Source: Gammaproteobacteria bacterium
Lineage (GTDB): Bacteria; Pseudomonadota; Gammaproteobacteria; Steroidobacterales; Steroidobacteraceae
NCBI GenBank assembly: GCA_005877965.1
Contig: VBNP01000082.1
Coordinates: 1 to 18,539, forward strand
Length of the DNA stretch: 18,539 bases
Direction of reading: 5' to 3'
Of the stretch, positions 7,149 through 14,552 are shown piece after piece (positions within the stretch are counted from its first letter, which is position 1; each line of letters starts with the position of its first letter). The position numbers and the translations under genes were made by a program. The notes beneath the pieces are model-generated. The model did no database searches. It had not been told where the DNA came from and was given only the letters and a program-made list of their open reading frames with translations.

Positions 7149-7193
7149 CGGAAACGGGGAGCTGAGCAAATGCCACGTGCTGTCGGAAACGGG
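7149..7193. repeat. Direct repeat CGGAAACGGG, two copies
   Basis: Identical decamers at 7149-7158 and 7184-7193 repeat with a 35-base period, upstream of the desaturase start at 7125. Between them is the palindrome CACGTG (7174-7179). The spacing (three to three and a half helical turns) would allow paired operator binding, but two copies could also be chance. Confidence 0.3.
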
Positions 7194-7461
7194 CTGATTC
7201 TACCTAAAGTCGCCCCGCAGCGCCGTCGAGGCTTGCGCTTCCGGGAACTGAGTCTCATGCGATGCGGGCGCTCGGGCAAAGGCACCGCTTGCGCCCAAAC
7301 CGTCGGCTGCACTTTGTCGCTCGCCGCGCAAGTGATAACGGCGGTGATCGGTGCGTTCCCGTGTGCCGCCCAACCCGTACGTAATCGGCTCATGGGGGAA
7401 AATAGGTACTGGCCGGGCGTCATCACAACGCTTACCCTTGGCGCCATCGCGAAATCCGTTA

Positions 7462-7493
7462 CCGGCGTCCTCGACAAATCGAGGAAGCGCCGG
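7462..7493 (+). promoter_or_regulatory. Leader hairpin upstream of the secreted protease
   Basis: CCGGCG-TCCTCGA (7462-7474), loop CAAA, TCGAGGA (7479-7485), a two-base bulge, then CGCCGG (7488-7493) form a 13-base-pair hairpin. It ends about 20 bases before the protease ribosome-binding site (GGGAGG at 7513-7518). No plus-strand gene precedes it, so it is more likely a 5' leader structure than a terminator. Confidence 0.45.
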
Positions 7494-7524
7494 GGACGAC
7501 AAACAAACAGCAGGGAGGCGACAC

Positions 7525-10500
7525 ATGCCTATTCCAACGGGAGCCTTTGGATTCATCTGCCGCGGCGTTGTTGCATTTGCGCTTGTCGCCTTGATACCGA
7601 TCTCGGCCACCGCACAGTCCGCCGGCCGGCACGCATTTCAGCGCATCACGGGAACCGCAATTCCAGGCGGCGCGCTCAACCACCGCCCGCAGACGGTCGT
7701 GCTCAAAATGGCCGGCGATCCGGTCGCCGTAGTGCGCAGCCGGGTGCCAGGCAAGCAGCTCGCCGAGGCGCAGCGGCAGTCGATCGAGCGCGACCTGCGT
7801 AGCAGGCAGGACACGATCGTGCCGTCCATTCGGAGAATGGGCGGCACCGTGCTGGGGCAGTTCCAGCACGCCATCAACGGCATCAAGGTGCGCGGCACGC
7901 CCGAGCAGGTCAGGGCGTTCGCTGCGCTGCCGGGAGTCGTCGAAGTCAAGGCGGTTCGGACCTATCACCTCGTCAATGCGGAAAGCGTGCCCTTCATCGG
8001 TGCGCCGCAGGCGTGGCAGGGCCCGCCCGGGGTGCATGGTGAGCACGTCCGCATAGCGGTCATTGACACCGGGGTGGACTACACGCACGCGAACTTCGGC
8101 GGGCCCGGCACGCCCGCGGCCTTCAACACGGCGTTCGCCAGCAGCACGCAGCCAGCTGACTCGACGCTGTTCGGCCCCAACGCGCCGAAAGTCAAGGGCG
8201 GCACGGACCTGGTGGGCGATGCCTACGATGCACGTTCCACCGACCCTGCCGTTAACACGCCGCAGCCGGACACGAACCCGCTCGACTGCAACGGGCACGG
8301 CAGCCACACCTCCGGCACCGCCACCGGATTCGGCGTGACCTCCGCAGGCACCACCTTCAAGGGATCGTACGACGCTAACACACCCGGTCAGTCGTTCATC
8401 ATCGGTCCGGGCGTCGCGCCGCTCGCGGATCTCTACATGGTGCGCGTGTTCGGCTGCAGCGGCAGCGCGACGACCCAGGTCGTGGTCGACGGCATCGACT
8501 GGGCGGTCGCGCACGACATGCAGGTGATCAGCATGTCGCTCGGTTCGGATTTCGGCAACGAGGACGACGCGGATGCGGAGGCGTCCGAGAACGCGGTCAA
8601 CGCCGGCGTGGTGGTCGTCGCCTCCGCGGGAAATGCGGGCACGATTCCCTACATCGTGGGCACTCCGAGCACCGGTGAAAAAGCAATCAGCGTCGCCGCT
8701 GTCGATTCACACGCCTCCTACCCCGGCGAAGCGCTGGCGCTCGCACCGACGGGTGGTATCACGGCACTGGACTCCAACGGCATCGCCGCCGCCAATGGCA
8801 CGCCGCTCCAGGTGGTCGTGCTCAAGAATACCTCGGGCGGCGTCTCGCTCGGCTGCGACCCCGCCGAGTACACGGCCGCGGGAGTCACCGGCAAGCTCGT
8901 GGTTACGGTTCGCGGCACCTGCGCGCGCGTGGCGCGGGCGATTTTCGGCCAGCAGGCCGGCGCCGCCGCGGTCGCGATGATCAACAACGCTACGGGCTAC
9001 CCACCCTACGAAGGGCCGATCAATTCGGTGACCATACCGTTCCTGGGCGTGCAGGGCCCGTCGACCACGAACACCGACGGTGCGACCCTCGCAGCCTCCA
9101 CCACGGCGGTGTTCACGGCCACGACGACGATTGCGAATCCGACCTTCCGGCACTTCGCGTCGTTCAGCTCCGCGGGCCCGCGTGGAGGCGACGGTCACCT
9201 GAAGCCGGACATCTCGGCGCCTGGGGTCAGCGTGTTCTCGACCGCAGTTGGCACCGGCAACCAGGGCTTCTTCCTATCGGGAACCTCGATGGCGGCACCG
9301 CACGTGGCGGGCAGCGCCGCGCTCGCCATACAGGCGCACCCCGGCTGGGACGCGTCCGAAGTGTCCGCTGCGGTCGTCAACACCGCGGACGCGACCCAGC
9401 TCGCCGGCTATTCGGCGCCCCTCGGCGGCAACGGGCTGGTGCAGCCCTTCGGTGCGACGCAGACTTCGGTCATCGCACACGCCGGGGATGGCACGCCGAG
9501 CGTCAGTTTCGGCGTGGCGGAGCTCACGCGCGACTTCAGCGGTGACGGGCTCATCGTCGTCGAGAATCAGGGCAACACGCCGGCGAGCTTTGCGCTAAAG
9601 GTCGTGCAGGGGGCGGGCGCCGCCCACACGGCCAGCGTCTCGCCGGCTTCGATCACGCTCGGGGCACACCAGAGCCGAACGGTGGACGTGAGGCTCGCGG
9701 TGCCGGCGGCGACGGTCGGTGATTCCGGCGTATTCCGCCAGGTGCAAGGTCGGGTGGTCATGACCCCGACCAGTGGCAACAACGGCGTCGCGTTGAGCGT
9801 GCCGTACTACCTGGTGCCGCGCGCCCGCTCGCTGGTCAATGCGCAGCTGACCGCCTCCGGCGGCTCGCGCTCGATCGCCCTTAGCAACCGCTCGGGCGGG
9901 ATCACCGGCACGGCCGACTTCTACGCCTGGGGCCTGCGCGGCAGCAATTCCGCGCTCGGCTCAATCGGGCTGCGGGCCGTGGGTGTGCAGTCCTTCCCCG
10001 ACGGCGCCAATACGCTGCTGGTGTTTGCGGTGAACACTTTTGGCCGCACCTCGAACCCGGTGACGAACGTCTACGACGTGCTGGTGGACGTCGACGGCGA
10101 TGGCATAGCGGACTATGACATTGAAGCCGCCGATCTCGGCCTCTTGACCGGCACCGGCTCGTTCGACGGACGGATGGCGGTCGCCGTGTTCAACCTACAC
10201 AACACCACGGCACCGGGAGTGATCAAGTTTCTTGCGGTCGCACCCACCGACGGCACCACGGTGCTAATGCCGTTCTTGGCCGCTGATGCGGACATTACGG
10301 CCACGAACCCGCGGTTCAGTTACGTCGCCCAGACGTTCGACCTGCTGACCGGCGACAGCGACGCGACCACGACCGCCGCGAAGTTCAACGCCTTCAACAG
10401 TGCGATCAGCACCGGCGTGTTCGTGACGCTGCCGCCGGGGACGAACGCGAGCGTGCCGCTGTCGATCAACCGGGCGGAATTCCGCAAAACACCGGCGCTC

Positions 10501-10575
10501 GGCCAGATGGTCGTGTCGCTCGATAACTTGGCGAGGGGAGGGAGCCAGGCGCTGCTGGTGCCGCTGGACGACTGA
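7525..10575 (+). CDS. Secreted subtilisin-family (S8) serine protease with PA domain and C-terminal extension
   Basis: A 1016-residue exported protease. The order is: signal peptide (residues 1-30, cleavage after ATA); an inhibitor-I9-like propeptide (about 55-150); and an S8 catalytic domain with Asp181 (AVIDTGVDYTH), His258 (DCNGHGSHTSG), oxyanion Asn370 (ASAGNAG) and Ser588 (SGTSMAAPHVAG). The catalytic triad is complete. A protease-associated (PA) domain, about 410-530, is inserted before the serine (LGCDPAEYTAAG...GAAAVAMINNATG). After the catalytic domain comes a beta-rich region of about 400 residues, Fn3-like at first (FALKVVQGAGAAHTASVSPA). It carries an acidic calcium-type loop DVDGDGIADYD (855-865). 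Large PA-containing S8 proteases of this kind are extracellular scavenging enzymes. The start at 7525 has GGGAGG six bases upstream and opens the signal peptide. The frame is open for 58 codons further upstream, but without signal or ribosome-binding site. It appears monocistronic. Confidence 0.93.
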   Translation: MPIPTGAFGFICRGVVAFALVALIPISATAQSAGRHAFQRITGTAIPGGALNHRPQTVVLKMAGDPVAVVRSRVPGKQLAEAQRQSIERDLRSRQDTIVPSIRRMGGTVLGQFQHAINGIKVRGTPEQVRAFAALPGVVEVKAVRTYHLVNAESVPFIGAPQAWQGPPGVHGEHVRIAVIDTGVDYTHANFGGPGTPAAFNTAFASSTQPADSTLFGPNAPKVKGGTDLVGDAYDARSTDPAVNTPQPDTNPLDCNGHGSHTSGTATGFGVTSAGTTFKGSYDANTPGQSFIIGPGVAPLADLYMVRVFGCSGSATTQVVVDGIDWAVAHDMQVISMSLGSDFGNEDDADAEASENAVNAGVVVVASAGNAGTIPYIVGTPSTGEKAISVAAVDSHASYPGEALALAPTGGITALDSNGIAAANGTPLQVVVLKNTSGGVSLGCDPAEYTAAGVTGKLVVTVRGTCARVARAIFGQQAGAAAVAMINNATGYPPYEGPINSVTIPFLGVQGPSTTNTDGATLAASTTAVFTATTTIANPTFRHFASFSSAGPRGGDGHLKPDISAPGVSVFSTAVGTGNQGFFLSGTSMAAPHVAGSAALAIQAHPGWDASEVSAAVVNTADATQLAGYSAPLGGNGLVQPFGATQTSVIAHAGDGTPSVSFGVAELTRDFSGDGLIVVENQGNTPASFALKVVQGAGAAHTASVSPASITLGAHQSRTVDVRLAVPAATVGDSGVFRQVQGRVVMTPTSGNNGVALSVPYYLVPRARSLVNAQLTASGGSRSIALSNRSGGITGTADFYAWGLRGSNSALGSIGLRAVGVQSFPDGANTLLVFAVNTFGRTSNPVTNVYDVLVDVDGDGIADYDIEAADLGLLTGTGSFDGRMAVAVFNLHNTTAPGVIKFLAVAPTDGTTVLMPFLAADADITATNPRFSYVAQTFDLLTGDSDATTTAAKFNAFNSAISTGVFVTLPPGTNASVPLSINRAEFRKTPALGQMVVSLDNLARGGSQALLVPLDD

Positions 10576-10598
10576 CCCGCTGACTCGCAGCGCACACT

Positions 10599-10640
10599 CG
10601 CCGCCCCCTGGACCGGCAGACGCCGGCCCCGGGGGCGGCG
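10599..10640. terminator. Long two-stem hairpin between convergent protease and transporter
   Basis: CGCCGCCCCC (10599-10608) pairs perfectly with GGGGGCGGCG (10631-10640). Inside, CCGGC (10613-10617) pairs with GCCGG (10622-10626) around the loop AGAC. It sits 24 bases after the protease stop and 20 bases before the end of the last transporter gene. It is suited to terminate both transcripts. No T-tract is seen on either side. Confidence 0.6.
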
Positions 10641-10660
10641 ACCTCTGATCACGATGCTTG

Positions 10661-11401
10661 TCAGTCGAGGTGCGCGGTCCTGCAGATGCGCCGCTCGAGC
10701 CCGGCGAGGGCGTCATAGAGCAGGATCGCCATCAGGCCGGTCACGAGTCCCCCCTGCAGGATGAAGGCGTTGTTGTTGGACAGGAGCCCGGCGATGATCA
10801 CCTCGCCGAGTCCCTTGGCGGCCACCGTGGATCCGATGGTCGCGGTGCCCACGTTGATGACGAGCGACAGCCGGATACCCTCCAGAATCAGCGGTAACGC
10901 CAGCGGCAGCTCCACCGACAGCAGGCGCTGGCGGGCGCTCATCCCCATGCCGCTCGCGGCCTCCAGGACCGCCGCCGGACAGGTCTGCAGCCCGACGATC
11001 GTGTTCTCGAAGATGGGCAGGAGGCCATAGGCGAAGAGCGCGATCAGCGTCGGCTTCTCGCCGAACCCGACCAATGGCACCGTGACCGCGAGCACCGCCA
11101 CCGGCGGGAACGTCTGACCGATGTTGACGAGCGTGCGCGACAGCGGCAGGAACTGCGCGCCGCTCGGGCGCGTCACCAGAATGCCGAGTCCGACAGCCAC
11201 GAGGGTGCTCGCCGCGGCCGCGCAGCACACCGTGCCGAGATGCGCGAGCGCGAGTGTCAGGAGATTGCCCTGATCGTAGATCGGCGGCGCGCCATACTGC
11301 GTGAGCGGCGCGAACAGCGGCGCGAAGCTCTGCGGCGTCAGCAGGAACGCCAGCAGCAGGGCGAGCGCCGCGAGTCGCAGAATGGCGGCCATGCCCGGCA
11401 T
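10661..11401 (-). CDS. yehW: Betaine-type ABC transporter permease (YehW-like)
   Basis: A 246-residue inner-membrane permease of the OpuC/YehYXW type, the same size as E. coli YehW (about 243). It has around six hydrophobic segments. The family motif NIGQTFPPVAVLA (93-105) and the EAA loop VLEAASGMGMSARQRLL (145-161), which contacts the ATPase, are clear, followed by GTATIGSTVAAKGLGEVI (186-203). The ATG at 11401 shares its A with the stop of the ATPase gene (TGATG), so translation is coupled. In-frame codons further upstream lie inside the ATPase gene and are not the start. It is the last gene of the four-gene transporter operon and pairs with the larger permease to form the channel. Confidence 0.88.
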   Translation of the reverse strand: MPGMAAILRLAALALLLAFLLTPQSFAPLFAPLTQYGAPPIYDQGNLLTLALAHLGTVCCAAAASTLVAVGLGILVTRPSGAQFLPLSRTLVNIGQTFPPVAVLAVTVPLVGFGEKPTLIALFAYGLLPIFENTIVGLQTCPAAVLEAASGMGMSARQRLLSVELPLALPLILEGIRLSLVINVGTATIGSTVAAKGLGEVIIAGLLSNNNAFILQGGLVTGLMAILLYDALAGLERRICRTAHLD

Positions 11402-12336
11402 CAGCCCGGTCGCCCGCGCGCGAGGATGGCGGCGATCGTCAGGCGCCCGCGCCGCGTGCCATCCGCATCCATGACCGCGGCAGACTCGGCGCCGCACCAC
11501 ATGAGCTCCGAGAGCACCTCACGGAGCGAGGCGGAGGCCGCGACGGCCGGCCCGTCCGAGGCGCCCGGTAGCGCCGCCTCGCCCGCAGTGGTGAGCGACA
11601 GCAGCCGCATGGCTCGGTCCGAGATGCCGGTCATGCGCGACACGAAGGGATCCGCCGGGCGCGTGAGCAGCACCGCGGGCCGATCGTACTGCAGCAGCCG
11701 GCCGTGGCTCATGACCGCGACGCGATCGCCCAGACGGAAGGCTTCATCCATGTCGTGGGTCACGAGCAGGATGGTCGTGCCGAAGCGTCGCTGGATGTCG
11801 AGCAGGTCATCCTGCGCCTTCGCGCGGATGATGGGATCGAGTGCGCCGAAGGGCTCGTCCATCAGCAGCACCGCAGGCTCTGCGGCGAGCGCCCGCGCCA
11901 CACCGACTCGCTGTTGCTGCCCACCCGAGAGCTGATGCGGGAAAGCGTGCGCGTAGGCGCCCGGATCGAGCTGGAACACCGAGAGCAGCCCCGCGACACG
12001 GATGCGGATGCGAGCCTCATCCCAGCCGAGAAGGCGCGGCACGGTTGCGATGTTCTCCGCCACGGTACGGTGCGGAAACAGGCCGTATCCCTGGATGACA
12101 TAGCCGATCCGGCGCCGCAGCAGGTGCGCGGGCTCGCCGGTCGTGTCGGCCCCGTCGATGAGCACGCGCCCGCGGGTCGGCTCGACGAGGCGATTGATCA
12201 TGCGCAGCAGGGTCGACTTCCCCGAGCCGGAGGTGCCCACGATCACCGTGATCGAGTTGCGCTCGATGACCATGGACACGCCGTCGACGACCGCCGTCGC
12301 GCCGTACTGCTTGGTGAGGTTCTCGAGGCTGATCAT
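11401..12336 (-). CDS. yehX: Betaine-type ABC transporter ATPase (YehX-like)
   Basis: A 311-residue ATP-binding subunit, close to E. coli YehX (about 308). All nucleotide-binding motifs are intact: Walker A GTSGSGKST (34-42), Q-loop Gln82, signature LSGGQ (136-140), Walker B LLMDE (157-161) and switch His194 (VTHDMDEAF). The order MISLENLTKQYGATAVVDGV and the RMINRLVEPTRGRVLIDG segment are typical of quaternary-amine transporters (OpuCA/ProV group). The C-terminal 45 residues (LREVLSELMWCGAESAAVMD...RGRLTIAAIL) look like a single CBS-like repeat instead of the tandem pair that senses ionic strength in OpuA/OpuCA. This fits a transporter not controlled by osmolarity. The ATG at 12336 overlaps the preceding permease stop by four bases (ATGA). 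Confidence 0.92.
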   Translation of the reverse strand: MISLENLTKQYGATAVVDGVSMVIERNSITVIVGTSGSGKSTLLRMINRLVEPTRGRVLIDGADTTGEPAHLLRRRIGYVIQGYGLFPHRTVAENIATVPRLLGWDEARIRIRVAGLLSVFQLDPGAYAHAFPHQLSGGQQQRVGVARALAAEPAVLLMDEPFGALDPIIRAKAQDDLLDIQRRFGTTILLVTHDMDEAFRLGDRVAVMSHGRLLQYDRPAVLLTRPADPFVSRMTGISDRAMRLLSLTTAGEAALPGASDGPAVAASASLREVLSELMWCGAESAAVMDADGTRRGRLTIAAILARGRPG

Positions 12337-13514
12337 TGCCGCGCCCGATCCATGACCTCCACCAGCGCATCGAGCACGACGGCGGCGGAAAAGGCCAGTG
12401 CCACGATCGGAATCGCCCCGAGCAGCACCAGGTCGATGGCCGTCTGCCCGATCCCCTGAAAGACGAAGGTCCCGAGTCCGCCGCCGCCGATCAGCGCGGC
12501 GACGGTCACCATCCCGATGTTCTGCACCAGCACGATGCGGATGCCGGTGAGAATCACCGGCAGCGCCAGAAGGAGCTCGACGCCCGTCAGGACCTGCCAG
12601 TTCGTCATTCCCATGCCGCGCGCGGCTTCGACCGCAGCCCGCGGCACCCGCTTCAGGCCCGCGACCGTATTCGCGGCGATCGGCAGCAGCGAATACAGGA
12701 ACAGGGCGACCGCCGCAGGGGCTGCGCCGATGCCACGGATGCCGAGTGCCGCGGCCAGCGGCACGGCGCCTGCCAGCGCCCCGAGCGGCGCCATCAGGAT
12801 GCCGAACAGCGCGATCGAGGGAATCGTCTGGATCACGTTGAGCGTTCCCAACACACCCGCCCGCAGCCGCGGGACGCGGTGGCACAGAATGCCGATCGGG
12901 AGCGCCACGACCACGGCGGCGGCGAGCGATCCGAGCGCGAGCCACAGGTGCTGGCGCGCCTCGCGCGCGAAGCGATCGGCGTTGACCGCGTACTCGCGCA
13001 TCACGGAGAGATGGTCAAACGTGCCGTGCGCCAGGGCGAGCCCGGCGGCGGCGGTGAACACCGCGAGAAACAGCACGCGCCGGCCCGGCCCCGGACGCAT
13101 GCGCGTGATGGCATCCGTGGCGAGCAAGCCGAGGCACACCAGCAGGACCCAGACACCCGCGCCGGGGGCGACGCGCACCACCTTGTTGCCGGCGGGTGTG
13201 AGCGCATCGCCGGCCGCTGCCACGGCGAGCGCCACGACGGTGACGCCCAACAGCGCCGCGCCGAGCCGGACGCGGGCGTTGGACACACCGAGCGCGGCGG
13301 TTGCGGCGAGCAACAGGCTCGCCTGACAGGCAAACGCTGCCCACGCCGGCAGCACTTCCAGGAGCCCGCGCGGATCGCCCGGCACGACCCGGTTCGACTT
13401 GAAGATCACGAACGGCAGGAACATGACCGCTGTGGCGCCGGCCACAGCGAGCAGGGCACCGAGGGGGTCGAGCCTGCGCAGTCGCGGCACCGTCAGCGCC
13501 ATCCGCGCGCTCAC
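12333..13514 (-). CDS. yehY: Betaine-type ABC transporter permease with long N-terminal membrane region (YehY-like)
   Basis: A 393-residue permease matching E. coli YehY (about 385) in length and layout. The first 165 residues form several extra membrane segments (about 18-37, 58-76, 84-101, 120-133, 147-163). A linker carrying VMREYAVNADRFAREARQHL follows, then the conserved transport domain (about 185-390). NVIQTIPSIALFGIL (226-240) and the EAA loop AVEAARGMGMTNWQVL (294-309) are diagnostic of the OpuC/Yeh group. Translation starts at a GTG that overlaps the binding-protein stop (GTGA), and its end overlaps the ATPase start. The N-terminal extension has no known substrate role. I take it as a structural hallmark of the YehY subgroup. 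Confidence 0.9.
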   Translation of the reverse strand: MSARMALTVPRLRRLDPLGALLAVAGATAVMFLPFVIFKSNRVVPGDPRGLLEVLPAWAAFACQASLLLAATAALGVSNARVRLGAALLGVTVVALAVAAAGDALTPAGNKVVRVAPGAGVWVLLVCLGLLATDAITRMRPGPGRRVLFLAVFTAAAGLALAHGTFDHLSVMREYAVNADRFAREARQHLWLALGSLAAAVVVALPIGILCHRVPRLRAGVLGTLNVIQTIPSIALFGILMAPLGALAGAVPLAAALGIRGIGAAPAAVALFLYSLLPIAANTVAGLKRVPRAAVEAARGMGMTNWQVLTGVELLLALPVILTGIRIVLVQNIGMVTVAALIGGGGLGTFVFQGIGQTAIDLVLLGAIPIVALAFSAAVVLDALVEVMDRARQ

Positions 13515-14422
13515 TTGAGAAAGCCCTTCGCCTTCAGGTAGTCCTCGGCGACCGCGCCTTCCGATTCGCCGCCGATCTGCACGCGCGCATTCAGCTGCTG
13601 CAGCGTCTCGCGACTGAAACTCTCCATCACAGGCTTCACGATCCGGGCGATCTGCGGGTTCGCCTCGAGGACCGCCTCGCGAATGATCGGCACCGGCGCG
13701 TACACCGGCTGGTCATGCCGGTCGTCCTCAAGGATCTGCAGATTCGCCGCGACGATGCCACCGTCGGTGCCGTACACCATGGCGGTATTCGTGCCGTTGG
13801 TGTGCGCGGCCGCGGCTCCGATGGTCGCCGAGGTTTCCCCGCCGGCGAGCACGATCAACTGGTCGGAGCGCATGGTGAACCCATAGGTCTTCTCCAGTGA
13901 GCGCAGGGTCCCGGCATTGGCGAACTCGGCCGAACAGGCGAGCACCACTTTGCCGCCGCCCGCGACCCATCTGCCGAAGTCGCTCATGGTCCTGAGGTTG
14001 TTCGCCAGCGCCAGGTCGCGGCGCACGGCCAGCGCCCAGGCGTTGCTCGCCTTCGCGGGTGTGAGCCATACGATCCGGTTGGCCGCGTAATCGAGTCTGG
14101 AACCGAGCTCGTAACCCTGTTGCAGGTCCTTCCAGGCGGGGTTCGACGCCACGTTGAAGAAAAATCCTGCGTTGCCGGTGTATTCGACGTAGATATCGAC
14201 CTCGCCGGAGATGAGCGCCTTGCGCACGACCGGGGTCGCGCCGATCTTGGTTCGGTCGAGCGTCTGGATCCCATTCGCATTCAGCAGCAGGCGGATCATC
14301 TCTCCGATCATCGCCGACTCGCTCGAAAGCTTCGAGGAAACCACGACCGCGGCTGGCAGCGGGGGCGACACGCTGAGCGCCAGCGCCGCCGCCACACACA
14401 GCGACTTCAAAATGTGCGCCAC
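13511..14422 (-). CDS. osmF: Periplasmic quaternary-amine-binding protein (OsmF/YehZ-like)
   Basis: A 303-residue binding protein of the OpuAC/OsmF family, the same length as E. coli YehZ/OsmF (about 305). Residues 1-25 form a signal peptide. The mature part begins with VVVSSKLSSESAMIGEMIRL, and shows GEVDIYVEYTGNAG (73-86), the strongest family motif, then a LTPAKASNAWALAVRR stretch and a C-terminal MESFSRETLQQLNARVQIGG region. It captures glycine betaine, choline or a relative in the periplasm for the YehYXW transporter. The exact ligand is not certain. The GTG start at 14422 is preceded by GGAGGTGA, a near-perfect ribosome-binding site. It is first in a four-gene operon, osmF-yehY-yehX-yehW, the same order as in E. 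coli, with all junctions overlapping. It is divergent from soxB by 130 bases. Confidence 0.9.
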   Translation of the reverse strand: MAHILKSLCVAAALALSVSPPLPAAVVVSSKLSSESAMIGEMIRLLLNANGIQTLDRTKIGATPVVRKALISGEVDIYVEYTGNAGFFFNVASNPAWKDLQQGYELGSRLDYAANRIVWLTPAKASNAWALAVRRDLALANNLRTMSDFGRWVAGGGKVVLACSAEFANAGTLRSLEKTYGFTMRSDQLIVLAGGETSATIGAAAAHTNGTNTAMVYGTDGGIVAANLQILEDDRHDQPVYAPVPIIREAVLEANPQIARIVKPVMESFSRETLQQLNARVQIGGESEGAVAEDYLKAKGFLK

Positions 14423-14552
14423 CCGTCACCTCCGCCGACCGCTCGGGGCCGGCGATCGCGCAGCGCCGCACACTGTCGGTTGCTGCTCTGCGCGTCAAGC
14501 CCGCGCCATCGCGTGTGCCGGCCCGCCCTGCGCTTTATGATGGCAGGCAGCG
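14423..14552. promoter_or_regulatory. Divergent control region of betaine transporter and sarcosine oxidase operons
   Basis: This 130-base region separates osmF-like and soxB starts, so the two operons may be co-regulated. On the minus strand TTGACG (14498-14493) is a good -35 box, but no good -10 follows. On the plus strand TATGAT (14536-14541) resembles a -10 box, but it lies only 12 bases before the soxB ATG. No clear dyad operator was seen apart from the eight-base palindrome GCGATCGC at 14452-14459. Confidence 0.4.

Larger units (their letters stand above)
7126..7524. promoter_or_regulatory. 399-base divergent region between desaturase and protease
   Basis: I see no convincing coding sequence here. 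Frames crossing it have shadow-like composition and no ribosome-binding site. It contains two copies of CGGAAACGGG (7149-7158 and 7184-7193), 35 bases apart, close to the desaturase start. A strong hairpin (7462-7493) lies just before the protease ribosome-binding site. No confident -35/-10 pair was found by eye. Confidence 0.45.

Noticed and set aside
7200..7610. 136-codon minus-strand frame in the desaturase/protease gap
   Set aside because: It runs into the protease signal-peptide region, has no ribosome-binding site and shows no recognisable motif.
12336..13541. 401-codon plus-strand frame across the yehY-like gene
   Set aside because: His/Arg/Gln-rich mirror of a membrane protein. No ribosome-binding site or domain.
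14452..14459. GCGATCGC palindrome as an operator between the transporter and soxB
   Set aside because: An eight-base palindrome is expected by chance in GC-rich DNA, and no extended dyad surrounds it.
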